Positions 13,671 through 25,881 of a stretch of 64,000 nucleotides of DNA are shown one piece after another (position 1 is the first letter of the stretch; each line of letters begins with the position of its first letter). This DNA comes from Leucaena leucocephala (lineage: Eukaryota > Streptophyta > Magnoliopsida > Fabales > Fabaceae), in contig CM073524.1 of the NCBI GenBank assembly GCA_037074615.1, forward strand, positions 23,203,406 through 23,267,405, given 5' to 3'. The notes beneath the pieces are model-generated. The model did not search any database and had not been told where the DNA came from. It was given only the letters and a program-made list of their open reading frames with translations. The position numbers were made by a program, and so were the translations under genes.

Positions 13671-13956
13671 GTTCTCTGTGATTTCACCCCCTTCCTGTTG
13701 CGAGACTAGGCAAGAACATGGGAAAAGTTGGAAATCATAAAATAAATCTGATTATTCGTATTTATAGAAAAATATTATTGCACGCGGTAAGAGATTGATT
13801 ATTAGGAAGGCGGGGGGGATTCTCTTTAAAAGAATCTACCAACTCACCTATAGTCGATGATTTAATTCATTTATTTTTCTTGGGGTCAGAATAATGACCT
13901 AATTCGATTGAGTCCTCCTCATATATTCCGCTCATAAACGTCGTTTTTCTTCCTAT

Positions 13957-13964
<8 letters not shown>

Positions 13965-14018
<54 letters not shown>
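13965..14018. repeat. (AT)27 microsatellite
   Basis: A 54-base uninterrupted AT run upstream of the minus-strand gene, preceded by an ATAC-rich stretch. Probably length-polymorphic. Confidence 0.97.
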
Positions 14019-14020
<2 letters not shown>

Positions 14021-14276
14021 TAACTTCATATGTTGCCCTATGTATTATAAAATTGTTTAGTAAGTTTCCTTTTTTAATTTTATGACAATGTTATTATAAA
14101 GATAAAAAAAGTTTGACCCTACTGAAGGATGCAAGGTTTAGTCTAAAACATCTCAGCAAAACACCAAGCTCATTGTGATTACAACAGAGAAACAAAAACG
14201 ATCGAAAACCAAATAAACTAGCTACAATAGCTATAGTTGAGCTTGGAAGAACATAGAAGCAGTGCCATAAATGAGT

Positions 14277-14461
14277 TCATGACAATCCAAAGCCCACGAT
14301 TCGATTTGTACCAGCGTTGAATCTCCATGCGTGATCATTCTGAACGCTCCGGCGCTTTGGGAAAGTCATACTATGAATGCACTCATAGAGTCTTTCCCAA
14401 TGAGTAACGCCACCATGAGGCATCAGTCAATCCAGATGTCTCACTAGATCTGCATCTTTTA
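14277..14461 (-). pseudogene. Unidentified coding relic with in-frame TGA
   Basis: Read on the minus strand, a 60-codon stretch starts KDADLVRHLD, meets a TGA at 14429-14427, and resumes PHGGVTHWERLYECIHSM. It ends FNAGTNRIVGFGLS and a stop at 14277. The composition (W, H, C, Y; few repeats) is unlike the AT-rich spacer. The TGA sits where a Trp codon (TGG) would keep the frame. A second overlapping frame is also open for about 40 codons, so the true frame is uncertain. The family is not recognised. Confidence 0.35.
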
Positions 14462-14861
14462 GGATATTAAAAAAAGAGTTTGGTACCAAAGACTAAAGAT
14501 ATAATAACGAAGGCCAACTCTTTATTCATGAGGCCAAGACGAAGCAAATGACAGAAACGGATTCATTAAATTGAAGTTGATGGTTTAGATTTGATGATTT
14601 TTCTTTTTAATACAAGTGATCCAGGAACCAAAAGAGATTACAAAACGTTTCCATTAAGAAGCATAGATTTTTTTTCTCCTTCCTCCATCTCTTTAACAAA
14701 GATGCAACTCTGAACAGGCATTCTTTGAGCCTATATGGGAAGCCTATATGCATATCAGACAAAATCTGTATACCCAAAACTAAATGTTACAGACCAATTC
14801 CTATTCCTACTAATAATAAATCTAGATTTTTCTATTTCTTTCAACAAAGCAGTGGGAAGCA

Positions 14862-15170
14862 TCATAGTCTGCATATAGTAACTCGGGAGAGAAGAAAATA
14901 ACTGCTTTCATCAACAGCTCTGTCAAACTGAATATCATTAGAGCAACACATCCTAGTCTTGGTCTTGTTCATCCTCTTGCGTGGCAAGAAGCAAAATATT
15001 CTGATGCATTTATCAATCACCTCAACTTGATTTGAGCAAGCTTCTGCAAAGAGAATAAGATCATCTGCAAAAAACAAATGAAACAGGAGAAGACCATCTT
15101 CCACAAGGTGAATCGGTTTCCATCTCTTTCCATCTTTCACATGACTGGCCTCATGGGGCTCATTGCCATT
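14862..15170 (-). pseudogene. L1-type LINE reverse-transcriptase fragment
   Basis: The minus strand encodes GKRWKPIHL, HLFFADDLILFAEAC and a downstream KTKTRMCCSNDI block. These correspond to plant L1 RT, including the catalytic FADD motif. Both ends fade into AT-rich DNA and there is no poly-A or target duplication, so this is an old relic unrelated to the RTE LINE in NDX. Confidence 0.8.
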
Positions 15171-16085
15171 TTTTATTATTTTTGTTTTTTAATGTTTTGA
15201 CTATTTGACCAATGCGTATTTAATTTATTTTCATCCTTCCTAATAAATTGCATATCGATCAATTCTGAAGCATATCTTCAAAATGACGTTATTAATAAAT
15301 ATAGAATCATAAAATTTTCTATTTGCATTTTTTTATAAAAAAAAATCAATTTTTCCTTATTTAAGTTATTATTGTGAATACTTATTTCTTTGATCGTCAA
15401 AACTTGTCATTAACTGAGTTTCCTAAAATATCTCTTTCATATCTGAAATATTATTAAGTCTGGCAATATCTTTTGAAAATAATGATTTATTTACCCCACA
15501 TTGCTTTAATTTTGTATATTTTTTATGTTGTTATATTCCTTTAACGCATTCTTAAAAAAAATCACTTGATTCTTCCTTTTTTCCTCATTCTTTTAGCCTT
15601 CACATCACATTTAAACATGTTTTGAATTCAAACTAGCCCGTATAAAAATAACTTTTTAAGGAAAGATAAAATCCATTTCGATAATCTCTAAGTCTTAAAA
15701 AAATTAGTCTTTAAACTATTAGTTAGGGGATATCGCCTAATTTCTTAAAAAACAATAATTATGAAGTAATTTCCTCTATCCTCAGAGTATGAAGTAATTT
15801 CTCATGACTTTCTATGGTGTTATTTGTAGTTATTCTCTCCTAGTTAATTAATATTTTACCATTTAACGTGAGGTTATATCTAGTGAAAGGAGTGAATTCT
15901 TTATAACGTGATAAACTAAAGTTATAAGCTCTACTAGAAGAAGTAGCTATATTTAATATTCAATAATACTTCGAAGATGATGATCTTTAATAAAATGATA
16001 TATGTGATTATAAAAAACAAATATTTTACCTCTCTTTTTTGTATGAACGCACTGATTGGTGGGTCAGAATTCCTAAGTCATTTTA
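15171..16085. other. AT-rich spacer
   Basis: No gene, RNA or delimited repeat seen. A GGCCCAAT site-II-like motif near 16091 opens the promoter of the ATP synthase gene. Confidence 0.5.
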
Positions 16086-16325
16086 TTAAGGCCCAATAGC
16101 CCTTATATCATTTATTCTGAGCTCACTATTCTTGACTGGGTCGCTACTATTGTGCATAAGTCCAGTCCATTCCGAAATTTGCGATGCGGGTGTATAGGCG
16201 CATCGCCAAGCCATACGAAGAAGCATTCGCAAGTCCCAACCTGCGAATTTCGCTGTTGAGGTAAAGGAGGTCGCTGGACAGTGAAAAAGGGAAAGAAGGC
16301 GTAGCAGGGTTAGCAGCAGTGAGAA

Positions 16326-16596
16326 ATGAGGAAGTTCGATCCATGGCCTGTTTTCTTCAGGAGAGAATGGAACCGGAACTGGCCCTTCCTGGTAGGCTTC
16401 GCCATCACCGGAGCCCTAATCGTCAAGTTCACCGCTGGTCTTACGGGTAAGAAGCCATCTCGATCTGTTGTTTTTTGTCATTACTTGGACTCGGATTCTT
16501 GGATCTCGTAACGAGTTATTTTTGTTCAAAATCTGATTTGTAATTTCAGAGGAAGACGCTAAGAAGTCCCAGTTCGTTCAGGAGCACAGGAGGTAA
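16326..16596 (+). CDS. MTATP6: Mitochondrial ATP synthase 6-kDa subunit
   Basis: A small membrane-associated subunit of plant mitochondrial F1Fo ATP synthase. Exons 16326-16446 and 16550-16596 give 55 residues, the full family length. The conserved start MRKFDPWPVFFRREWNRNWP is followed by a single membrane helix, FLVGFAITGALIVKFTAG, and the tail LTEEDAKKSQFVQEHRR. There is no cleavable presequence. The stop codon TAA (16594-16596) overlaps a GT donor at 16593. Splicing out 16593-17006 to the strong acceptor TTCCAG rebuilds the same Arg codon and brings in TGA at 17008-17010, so a 3' UTR intron leaves the protein unchanged. Confidence 0.95.
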
Positions 16597-17010
16597 CCTA
16601 TCCATCACCATTCTTTAAAGTCTTTTTTTTTTAACGCCTTTTTGGTATTTGCTATATGAAATGAATGCGCCTCTCATGTTTCCGATCGTGGAAAGCTGAA
16701 TCAGTGACTCGTTAACTCGATGGCGCAATACTCGGCTTTCAATGAATACATTGATTATAGATTGTTAGTTGTAGTACGGTTCCCCATCCGTTTAGGCTAA
16801 TGATATAATCCCAGGATGAATAGAGCAATTTGAGGGGAAATTACGGCTGAAGTGATTGATGTATTGGTATTAGGCCTCTCTTGTTCTTGTTCTTGTTCCC
16901 CAATTTTTTTCTTGCTGCATTGCCAAATCCCATAATTATGATATTCTTTCAATCCATACTAGTTTATGGATGTAGTTAACGAGGTTGTTTTGTTCCTATG
17001 TTCCAGGTGA

Positions 17011-17720
17011 TTCCAAGTGGTTTGTATGGCTTCCAGCGTTGCACTTTGTTTCAGTGTCAGTGTCAAGAGAGGTTTGCTTGTCTTGGTGTCACAGATTGTA
17101 ATAACAGAAGAGAGATGTCCTATATACTCTCTCCACCTTTAATTTTCAGTATTGATCTTTGATTAACTATGGAAAAAGATCCCTACCAAGCATTGCATTA
17201 AACAATAGATCGACTGTTTTTATTTCTTTGTCCATATCAATCCTTATGCTTGAACTTCCTGTTTTACTTATTTTCTATTCTTTTAGAAAATAATACACCG
17301 CCTAATTATGTATATTGGGCCTTCTAGAGCTTATTATTAAGCAATTGACAGGGATATAGCTTCCCTTAAGACCTGTTATTTCTTCATCAGTGTCGTCAGT
17401 TTATAACTTTTTGTGAACTATCCACCGTTATCCACTGATGGACACTTGATCAATGCTGGCGTCTTGAACCTTTTAGCAATTGCTCACAATAAGGACTAAG
17501 AGGTGACATAATTCCCTTTCACAAGGTCTACTTTATTCTGTCATTCATTTGCGGACATTCTTGGAGGCTAATGCCAAACCTAGGACATTTATCTCTTTAG
17601 TAATCTAGTAAGCTACACCGTACTGGATATGATTGGAGATTGATTCTAGGATTTGGATTCAAATTCGAACTTATGGAGTTGTGTGGATGTGTAGTTCAAG
17701 ACTCTAGATTGTGACACCAT
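17011..17720. other. ATP6 3' UTR and spacer
   Basis: The first 100-150 bases are probably the 3' UTR. No gene seen beyond. Confidence 0.5.
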
Positions 17721-17844
17721 CATTTGTTGGGTGAGTCATAGAGTTCATATTTACAATTGAGGCCTCCCTCCTATCAGGCTGAGAAGTGGGCTCTTCTACA
17801 TCTTTTTGTCAAAAGGGAAATACATCTCCAAATGCTATTATTAG

Positions 17845-17945
17845 CCATAATTAGTATCGCTTAAAAAAAAAAAGAGATTTTGTTCTACCTTTAGATCGTG
17901 CTTAGCTCAACATTTTAAAAAAAATTCTTGTACCAAAAAAAAAAT
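17845..17945 (+). mobile_element. SINE family A, 3' fragment
   Basis: TTAGTATCGCTTAAAAAAAA, then GATTTTGTTCTACCTTTAGAT and GCTCAAC, match the 3' part of the full copies at 27.8 and 35.8 kb. The tRNA-like head is missing. Confidence 0.65.
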
Positions 17946-18033
17946 TAGCCCCTTTGTTTGTTAAGCAGCTGCAGCCCCACCATTTCCTCCCTATAATTTT
18001 CATAGTTTCCACATTCTCCTTCCTCACACATAA

Positions 18034-18052
18034 TAGTAGTAGTAGTAGTAGT
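18034..18052. repeat. (TAG)n microsatellite
   Basis: Six TAG units in a row. Confidence 0.9.
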
Positions 18053-18465
18053 CCCCCATCTCAGATCTCAAATCTGTGGTTGGTTATTTGAGCTCTGAGA
18101 GTTTAATTTATTGTAAGCGCTGGTTGAAAATCTGGGCATCAAGTCTACCTTGTGGTTCAACACTTAAACTGGGATACTGGATAACGTAAGAGTGATTCCG
18201 TTTATTATTTATTCTTTGGGGAAACCATTCTTGAGTTAGTTCTTGTTTCCTTTAATTTTTTATTTTGGTATTTGTATGTTTTTCTATCTTTAATAAATTA
18301 TTTAATTGTACTCTATTAGTATTATTAACTTTTATAATTTTGTTTTTCTAATAATTATACTAATAGAGTAAAATTAAAAGATTTATTAAGGAAAAAAAAC
18401 ATCCAATACTAAATTAAAAATTAAAATAAATTATAGGTACCTTAAGAATATTTTTTTTCTTTTTT

Positions 18466-18700
18466 GTTTTTATTGTGTAAAAAATTTTAGAAAGGGATTA
18501 AGTTCACTTATAATCTAAGAGTAAGACGAAATTTTTTTCTCTCTTAGGCAATATTGTTAGGTAAAATAAGTTATCTATTATCTTTAAATATAAATTTAGA
18601 CATCTAAACGTTAAAATATTTTTTTAAATATTATAATTAAAATTATAATAAAATAATACTCAGATACGTTTTAAATAGTGATATATTTTACTCCTTACTT
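18466..18700 (-). mobile_element. SINE family A, minus-strand copy 1
   Basis: Reverse-oriented copy: T-rich end, AAAATTTTAGAAAGGG, a TAATCTAAGAGTAAGACGAA block, then AATATAAATTTAGACATCTAA, ending in an eroded head with TTTAAATAGTGATATATT. Target duplication not identified. Confidence 0.65.
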
Positions 18701-18887
18701 CTATTTTATCAATTGAATCACGTACTATGGGTAGAATATTTTTCTCTCTATTTTTAAGGAATAATCTTGTTTCGGGGTTCGGCCTGGTCTAAAGATCTGA
18801 ACGTGGTCAGAGAATACAAATACCATGAAAAGACAGCAAGCCTGGATTTCCCTCTCTACTCACAACTACTAATCCTGTGATCCACCT

Positions 18888-19085
18888 TTTTTTTATTACA
18901 AAAAATAATATTTAAAAAAAATTAAACTTACTCATAATATAAAAAAAGAACAAATTGTTTATTATTTTTAAATATAAATTTAAATATATAAAAATTAAGA
19001 TATTTTTTTAAATATTAGAACTAGAACTATAATAAAATAATATTTTTTAAAATTCTAACACTCTTTAAATAGTCGTATATTAGTA
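18888..19085 (-). mobile_element. SINE family A, minus-strand copy 2
   Basis: Same order of blocks as the neighbouring copy, more decayed in the middle, with a head CTTTAAATAGTCGTATATTAG. It is 190 bp from copy 1 in the same orientation. Confidence 0.6.
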
Positions 19086-19625
19086 GTGATCTATTTCTAT
19101 TGAATCTGAGCTCGGCAGCGATTTCTATCTGCTTGAGCTTTCTCCCCATTGCTATGCTCATTCCCATGAATAATGTGTCCAAGGGATTTTCGGTCAAATA
19201 CTACTTTCTTAGCAGCATATGGCATCATTCATTTTCTGATTGTGACAGTTAATGTGAAAACTAAACTATTCTGGTGAATAAGTGAGCTGGCAACTTTAAT
19301 GCACGCATATATTCAGATCTGGCTATCGGGGGCAAAAACAAGGCAAGGGTCTGTTTGGGATTGGTAAGAGGAAAATGGAGGAGGGGGACAGAATTAGAAA
19401 TGAACAGAACAGAAGAAGCAAGTGAAATAGGCCTATAGCCATCTATCTTGTTCCCCTCTCAAAGCAAAACGCACAACTGTCAGCCAAACGATCTATGGAA
19501 CTCCAATAGGGAGCTCCAAACCGGAATTGGCCCATGCATCACTACACTGATTCCCTTCCCATATAACCAACTCTGATCTATTGTATCTGCTTTGACAATC
19601 TTCTCAGTGGTCTCTGCTCCTTTCT

Positions 19626-19852
19626 TCTTTTTATTTTTTTTTATACAAAAATTTTTAAAATAGAGTTGAACTCACCTATAATTCAATAGCAGGATAAAAT
19701 TTTCCTTCCTCCTAAATAATACTAATGTCGGGCAGAGCGAGCTGCTTATTTTTCTCAAATATAAACTTAGATATTAAAAAATTAAAATATTTTTTTAAAT
19801 ATTAAAACTAAAATCGTAATAAAATAATACTCCGGCAGTCTCTGCAGGAGCC
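19626..19852 (-). mobile_element. SINE family A, minus-strand copy 3, perfect TSD
   Basis: Flanked by an exact 16-bp duplication GTCTCTGCTCCTTTCT at 19610-19625 and 19853-19868. The family core is present in reverse orientation. It is truncated at the head after TAATACTC, without the tRNA-like A and B boxes, then has about 20 bp of unrelated sequence. Confidence 0.85.
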
Positions 19853-20085
19853 GTCTCTGCTCCTTTCTGCTCATCAATAAAGCCTTTCCATTTGCTTAAC
19901 TACCTCCTGCCCAACTTTCATGCAACCTGTTTTCCAGTATTGCTCTGATAATAATTTTTAAAGTAAGAGATATACTCTTTTCGTCCCAACGACATTGAAT
20001 CCGTATGTCAATTAGGTTTATTTTCATCACTAGACCAGAACAAAAGAGAAGACTGTTATAAAATATGGGTGTCTCAAAAAAAACC

Positions 20086-20559
20086 AAGTCCTACATTATT
20101 TGAAAGAGTGAAGGCTCAAGTGTATAAATAATAAAATATAATTTTGGGTTAGTAAATGGGCCTAGAAGAGAGATGGACTCGCGCGCACGACAATAGGCCA
20201 TCAATAAAAAATTCAGTTGAAATCCAGCGATTTTTCCCCCTGCGCGCGAGATAGAGTGTGATATTGGGCACTTTTTATGAAAAAAATTTTTAGTTTACCA
20301 AAAATATTGTTACGTCCCTATAAAAGCAGCACACACAGAATTGCAAAAAGTGCAACCAACGCTCATACTCTTGTGCTCATTTCTTTCTGAGCTTATTTCC
20401 TTCCGCTAGATTATGTCTCCTTGTTTCACGAGAAAAATCCGTTTAATTCTGGGGAGTACTGCTTCATCTTGCCAGTTGTCGCGAAATAATTCTTAAGGAC
20501 AGTGTCCTTGGACGCGACTCGGATTGTTTATTCCTCTGTTGTAGGTACTGACGCCAACA
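20086..20559 (+). repeat. Candidate solo LTR
   Basis: Starts AGTCCTACATTATTTGAAAG and GAAGGCTCAAGTGTATAAAT, a common opening of plant retrotransposon LTRs. A TATA box (CCCTATAAAAGCAG, about 20316-20329) follows, and the end reads TACTGACGCCAACA. No second LTR, coding remnant or target duplication was found, so the call is tentative. Confidence 0.4.
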
Positions 20560-21700
20560 AAGACAATTTTTTTTTTTGTCCAATGTAAATCTGGTTTAAA
20601 TTATGCCGCTGCAAGCCGTCCATGATAATAATAAATTATAAAAGCAGATAAGCTTAAAAATTGAGATAAAGTTGTGGGGCGGAGAATGAAAGTATACCTT
20701 TACAGAACTTGTGGCTCGAGTCCTGATTCCACCTCCTGTTGGACAGATGCACATTATTATTTTGTTCGTATATCAATGCTTTATTATTTATTTATTTTTC
20801 AAAATATATGGTCACAAAATTAAATTAGATGCTTAGGTATTCAAATGAAACCACTTAGTCCACCTTCTCCATCCTGGCATTACCTACTTAATTTTCAATT
20901 GCATTGAACAATTCAGAGCATGACCAAATATATTCGTGGAGTTCTGCAGTCTTATCATTAAAAACAAGAGAGAGAAATACTATAATACAAGCTAAAACTA
21001 TATTTAAAATTACGGAACAATACGTTCAAAGTTCAGACATATCAAATGTAGTCTACGACTTTTTTTTTTATTGGAGTTTATACTTGTAGATAATTATTCT
21101 AATCTTAAATATAAGATATATTTTATAAAATAAATTATACTATAATTAAGGATCTTACGTTTAAGATGGTGACATCGATTTTACTTCATGAGAGTTATTG
21201 TGATCTTACCATTTGAATATTAGACTCTAGGCATATGGTTGACTTATCATCATTGAATTGTGGGATCATACATATACATATATATGACCTTTCATCGACC
21301 CCACTAAGCACTCCTTATTTGTTGGCAAAACAAACTTCATTAGGACGTGATAATTAATGAATTAATGAATAATCCAGCATAACTAATCCACCATGGCCCC
21401 ATCCACGTCACTGCCAAAGTAAACAAAGCAGAATGTCGGTTAGGGAGAAAATGATTTAGGGAACACCCCCCCCCCCCACCCACCCCACCACCACCACCCA
21501 AAACACCATCAAATACATTGGTCGGCGATTGTTGCTCTTAACATCACATCTGGCCGTCCACGTGGCATCACAGGAACAATCCGGAGGCTCTCCACTATTG
21601 GCCTCACAGGAGAAAAAAGCCGCCTACTTCATTAGAAAAATTTTCTATTTCCCTGGGTGTAATTTAACCCCATGAGCTGCCACCTGTTGTGTGTGCGTGT
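20560..21700. other. TIP1 upstream region
   Basis: AT-rich spacer with a poly-C/CCACC tract at about 21467-21500 and a CCACGTGGC G-box near 21557. The latter could be an ABRE-type element of the aquaporin promoter. No gene seen. Confidence 0.5.
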
Positions 21701-21701
21701 G

Positions 21702-21715
21702 TATATATATATAAA
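21702..21715 (+). promoter_or_regulatory. TATA box of the TIP1 gene
   Basis: TATATATATATAAA about 80-90 bp upstream of the ATG at 21795, consistent with a short 5' UTR. Confidence 0.7.
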
Positions 21716-21794
21716 CCAGGAAGAACGTAGCCAAAACATTAGAAACTATAGCTTTGAGAGCATTCGAGGCCTGAAATCACAGAGCAAATAGAAA

Positions 21795-23172
21795 ATGCCG
21801 ATTTCCAGAATTGCTATCGGAGATGCGTCTGAGTTCAGTCAGGCCGATGCTCTTAAGGCGGCCCTGGCTGAGTTCATCTCGATGCTCATCTTTGTCTTTG
21901 CCGGCGAAGGCTCCGGCATGGCTTTCAGTAAGGGCCTAGTTCAAGTCAAACTGGTTTAATTTTCTGCGGATAAGTTCCAAAGTAAACGGATAAATAATCA
22001 ACTTCAACATTTGATGTTGTTTTGCAGATAAGCTCACAAACAATGGTGCAGCAACACCAGCAGGGCTAGTTTCAGCATCAATAGCTCATGCCTTTGCACT
22101 GTTTGTGGCGGTCTCCGTCGGGGCCAACATTTCCGGTGGTCACGTGAATCCTGCCGTTACCTTCGGTGCTTTCGTCGGTGGCCACATTACCCTCCTTAGA
22201 AGCGTTTTGTACTGGATCGCCCAGTTGCTAGGTTCTGTGGTTGCTTGCTTGCTCCTTAAATTTGCCACCGGTGGACTGGTAAGACCCTCCGTTTCCTCAG
22301 ACTTGAATCAAGTATATTCAAGACAATTAGACAAATACTACCTTCAATTAACTCTTTCTATATCTATTAAAAAAAAATTAAATAAATTAATTGATTATAA
22401 TAAATATTATATAATTTTTTAAAATACTCCTATAATTTTTTATCTTTTAATATAAACTAGTTAATTTTTAATAGATTAAAAAATTTATTTTAAAAAATTA
22501 TATTTAGTTATAAATAATTAATTTATTTAACTTAGTAAATATATATAAAATATCAATTATCTCTTTTATTAAAAAATTAAAATAATATAATATTATATTA
22601 TATATTAATTTATAAATTAAATAAATTAATTTTAAAAAAATAATAAATATTATATATAAAATAGATTAAAATTTTATATTTAAAATTAAATTTAAAATTC
22701 TAGTTATCTCCTATATTAAGAGTAATAATTATAAAAACCTCACATTAATCTCAGCAATTTCAAGCGTAAATAAGACGACGTATGTGTTTTATTGCAGGAA
22801 ACTTCGGCATTCGCTTTGTCTTCAGGGGTGGGAGCATGGAACGCAGTCGTATTTGAGATAGTGATGACTTTCGGATTGGTTTACACAGTGTATGCAACAG
22901 CAGTGGACCCAAAGAAGGGAGACATTGGAATAATAGCCCCAATTGCAATTGGTTTCATTGTGGGTGCCAACATTCTGGCTGGAGGTGCCTTTGATGGCGC
23001 GTCCATGAACCCAGCCGTATCCTTTGGACCGGCCGTAGTCAGCTGGACATGGGCTAACCACTGGGTCTATTGGCTTGGTCCATTTGTTGGAGCCGGCATT
23101 GCAGCTCTTGTCTATGAGCTTTTCTTCATCAACCAGAACGCTCATGAACAACTGCCCACCACTGACTATTAG
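21795..23172 (+). CDS. TIP1: Tonoplast intrinsic protein, TIP1 type aquaporin
   Basis: A vacuolar-membrane water channel; TIP1 members are also known to pass small solutes such as urea and H2O2. Exons 21795-21927, 22028-22278 and 22798-23172 give 252 residues, the normal TIP length. Six membrane helices and two NPA loops are visible: HVNPAVT (NPA 85-87) and SMNPAVS (NPA 199-201). His65 in helix 2 and Val after the second NPA (replacing Arg) fit the TIP1 His-Ile-Ala-Val selectivity filter. The start MPISRIAIGD and the C-terminus HEQLPTTDY are TIP1;1-like. The frame is intact. Intron 2 holds a Stowaway-like AT-rich block. TIP1;1 versus a sister TIP1 is not decided. Confidence 0.96.
22345..22700. 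repeat. Stowaway-like AT-rich repeat in TIP1 intron 2
   Basis: TCTATTAAAAAAAAATTAAA then TAAATTAATTGATTATAATAA resemble the dispersed family seen at 38.2 and 57.4 kb, but the copy is decayed. Confidence 0.45.
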
Positions 23173-23577
23173 GAGGAGGCTACTGTGTTTTAAAGTTGAA
23201 AGTGGGTGGGTTTATTTGGCTTTTAAATTGCAAGCTGATCTCTGTTGTTTTTTCTCGTCTTGTTGCCTTTTGTTGTTAATTCCAGTTCACTCGGTCGTGT
23301 TTTGTAAATCATTTCACCGACTAGTACTGCTGTTCATTTTCTGTTTTTCCTGATATGCCTTCAGTTGAACTCCATTCCTGCTCCAATCAATTCGAGAGCT
23401 TTTAGAAGAGTGATATCACAATGGATAATAAATATGGGAAATTAGAATGAGATCATCAGCAAAAAAATTTAATTAACCGAAAATAATATTAAAAAATTGA
23501 CAATAAAATTAATTATTTAAAATTATTTAATAATTAAATCTTTTATTTGAAATTTCATAATAATTTTTTATTAGATA

Positions 23578-23695
23578 TTTTTTAAAAAAAATTAAAAAAG
23601 TATTGGGCTCTAATACAATCTAAAGATAGATCAAAATTTCTTTCCTCCTAAACGATACTAATATAAGATAATTTTTTATTAAATATAACATCAGA
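23578..23695 (-). mobile_element. SINE family A, minus-strand partial copy 4
   Basis: TCTAAAGATAGATCAAAATT, CTTTCCTCCTAAACGATACT and AATATAAGATAATT match the central family blocks in reverse orientation. Both ends are lost. Confidence 0.55.
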
Positions 23696-25881
23696 GAGTA
23701 AAGTCAAATATACCACTGTCAGCCGCTCTATTCTCTCAAAGTCACTCCTCACATTTAATTAGTCCATAATATAATAATTGTAAGATTTGTCTATCCCTAT
23801 AATCCTTACTACAATAATCTTAAGTTTTTATTATGCTGAACCTAATATTCTGCAAACTAAATGCAAATTTTTTCTAGAGGATTTCATAATAAGTAAGAGA
23901 ATAAAGAAAATCAAACTACAAAGGTTTTATAAGCCCCACTACATATGGGATTCGAGTGATAAGGAAGCAAATAATGGCTACATAATAGATGAAAACAGGT
24001 AAGATCAAATTAGGTTTTGATAAATAGACCTAAACGTATATGATAGGCAAGAGGCTTAAGCTGGTCTGAAGCTTACCTAAAATTTATTTTTTCTAATTTT
24101 TTTTATAAATTATCCCTATTTAATAAATTTAATTTTATTTCTATTCCATATCTATTATATTATAAAAACAAAATTAATATAATAAAAAAATAAAAAATAA
24201 AATTATATTTTTATAAAAAATATTTAATAATATAATTTATAAATAAGACTAAATAACCTTAGACAAATATATTAAACATTATAAACACAATCATACCCCT
24301 AGAATTAAAACAAGATTATGAATAAAACCACCTCTTGGGCGAAGAAAAGAATGAAAGGACCCAAGAGGGAAAAATTTAAAAAGAAAATAAAAATAGAGAA
24401 GAAGAAGAAGACGGTGCGGGAAGGAAGTGGAAAGAGCGCGAAAACCCTGGCACGATTAAAGTCCCAATAACACCAAGAAAATCCCTATCAATAGGGTAAG
24501 GACTTAGATTTGATAGAAAACACAGTCATTTCTACAACTCTACGTCGCCGATCAAAGAGAAAGAGAGCCGTATTTGCAAACTGTGTGCGAAAATTGAAGA
24601 TCTCTTCATCTCCCAAGGTCCAATGCTATATGCAACGTAAATGTTGGATCCGGTAATTATTTGTCTGCTAATCCTTTGCTTAGGAATGTAGTATTCGTAG
24701 AATAGTTGCATATTTGAATCTTCCCAAGATACTTATTCTGAAGTAGTTCCTCCTGGTAATTTATCATCGTTTATCTAATCTTTTCTTGTTTCTAGGAACG
24801 AAATGTGAAATGTTTTCAGAATATTGTTAACTCTGAAACTGCAATCGAATACTATCATGTGCCTAAGTTTACTCTTCACCACCAAAAGTGCACAATGATA
24901 ATCAAAATTGGTTAAACCAATTTGCTAACAGATTCTGTTCTCGTTTCTTGCATCGTCAATTTACTGTATTGTATCATGTTTGCCCTATAAATGTGTATTT
25001 GATTGTATATGCAAGAGTATAAAGTAGGTTTCTGGTAACGGTGTATTTGGATCTGTAAAGCCAATAGGAAGAGTTTCCATGGCTTACCTACTCTAAGAAA
25101 GACGAATTCCTGACCTTTGAGTGCAGAGTAGCCTGTGCAACTTGTGACTTGATGATCATTACATTGCTCTGTCACGAGGCAAGCCATTGGCAACAAAACC
25201 ATTTTGAGCAGTTGAGTGCAAGATATTCTCATAGACTTAACTGAGTTGATTCAGGCTAGTCTCGAGTCAATCTTTGGGGCCCGTCATCTGCACCCAATAC
25301 ATGTGTGCATTATCGACTGTACCCTGATAAGGTTCTCTTAGGCAATCCATTTAAGATTAAGTGAAATTCAAATCAGGGATATGTTGTGCTAAAGAAGATG
25401 TGTTGACTTACAGAAACAGCACATCAGCGACAAGATTAGGAGTGGGATTAAGTTAGGCGGCACTCGATCATTTAATTAAGTGACAAAGAAGAGTTATATG
25501 CATGCATAAATGAGCCTATGCATATTGTCTTCTGCGTGATCTGTATGTTGTGCATGCTCCTCGATTCTAATGGAAGAGTTATGTAGATTATTCATGTATT
25601 AACTATTAATAGGTGTGAAGATAAAATTTTAATTAAACAGGTGCATGATAGTTTACATTCAGAACACACGACCTCCCTATTGGAGGTTTCTTCAGAGTTT
25701 CACTTTTTAAGTATAGAGCATTGGACATGGACTACAGGTCTACAACTATGCATAAGAAGATTAAAGCTGTGTCACACTACGGAGGACCATGACTAAAAGC
25801 TTAAAGAAACTAGCTATGCTACATAGGTTAGACTTCCTTAGGACAGGTGGTACGCATGAAAAAATTTAAAATAATTTCCGG
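23696..25881. other. Spacer between TIP1 and MYB
   Basis: AT-rich to 24.3 kb. A GA-rich stretch at 24.39-24.66 kb contains AAAACCCTGGC and ends in a plausible GGATCCG/GTAATT donor. It could be an orphan 5' exon or non-coding transcript, but no reading frame supports a protein. Nothing else was recognised. Confidence 0.45.

Noticed and set aside
24390..24660. Possible gene start (GA-rich leader plus donor-like GTAATT)
   Set aside because: No coding frame or downstream exon could be joined.
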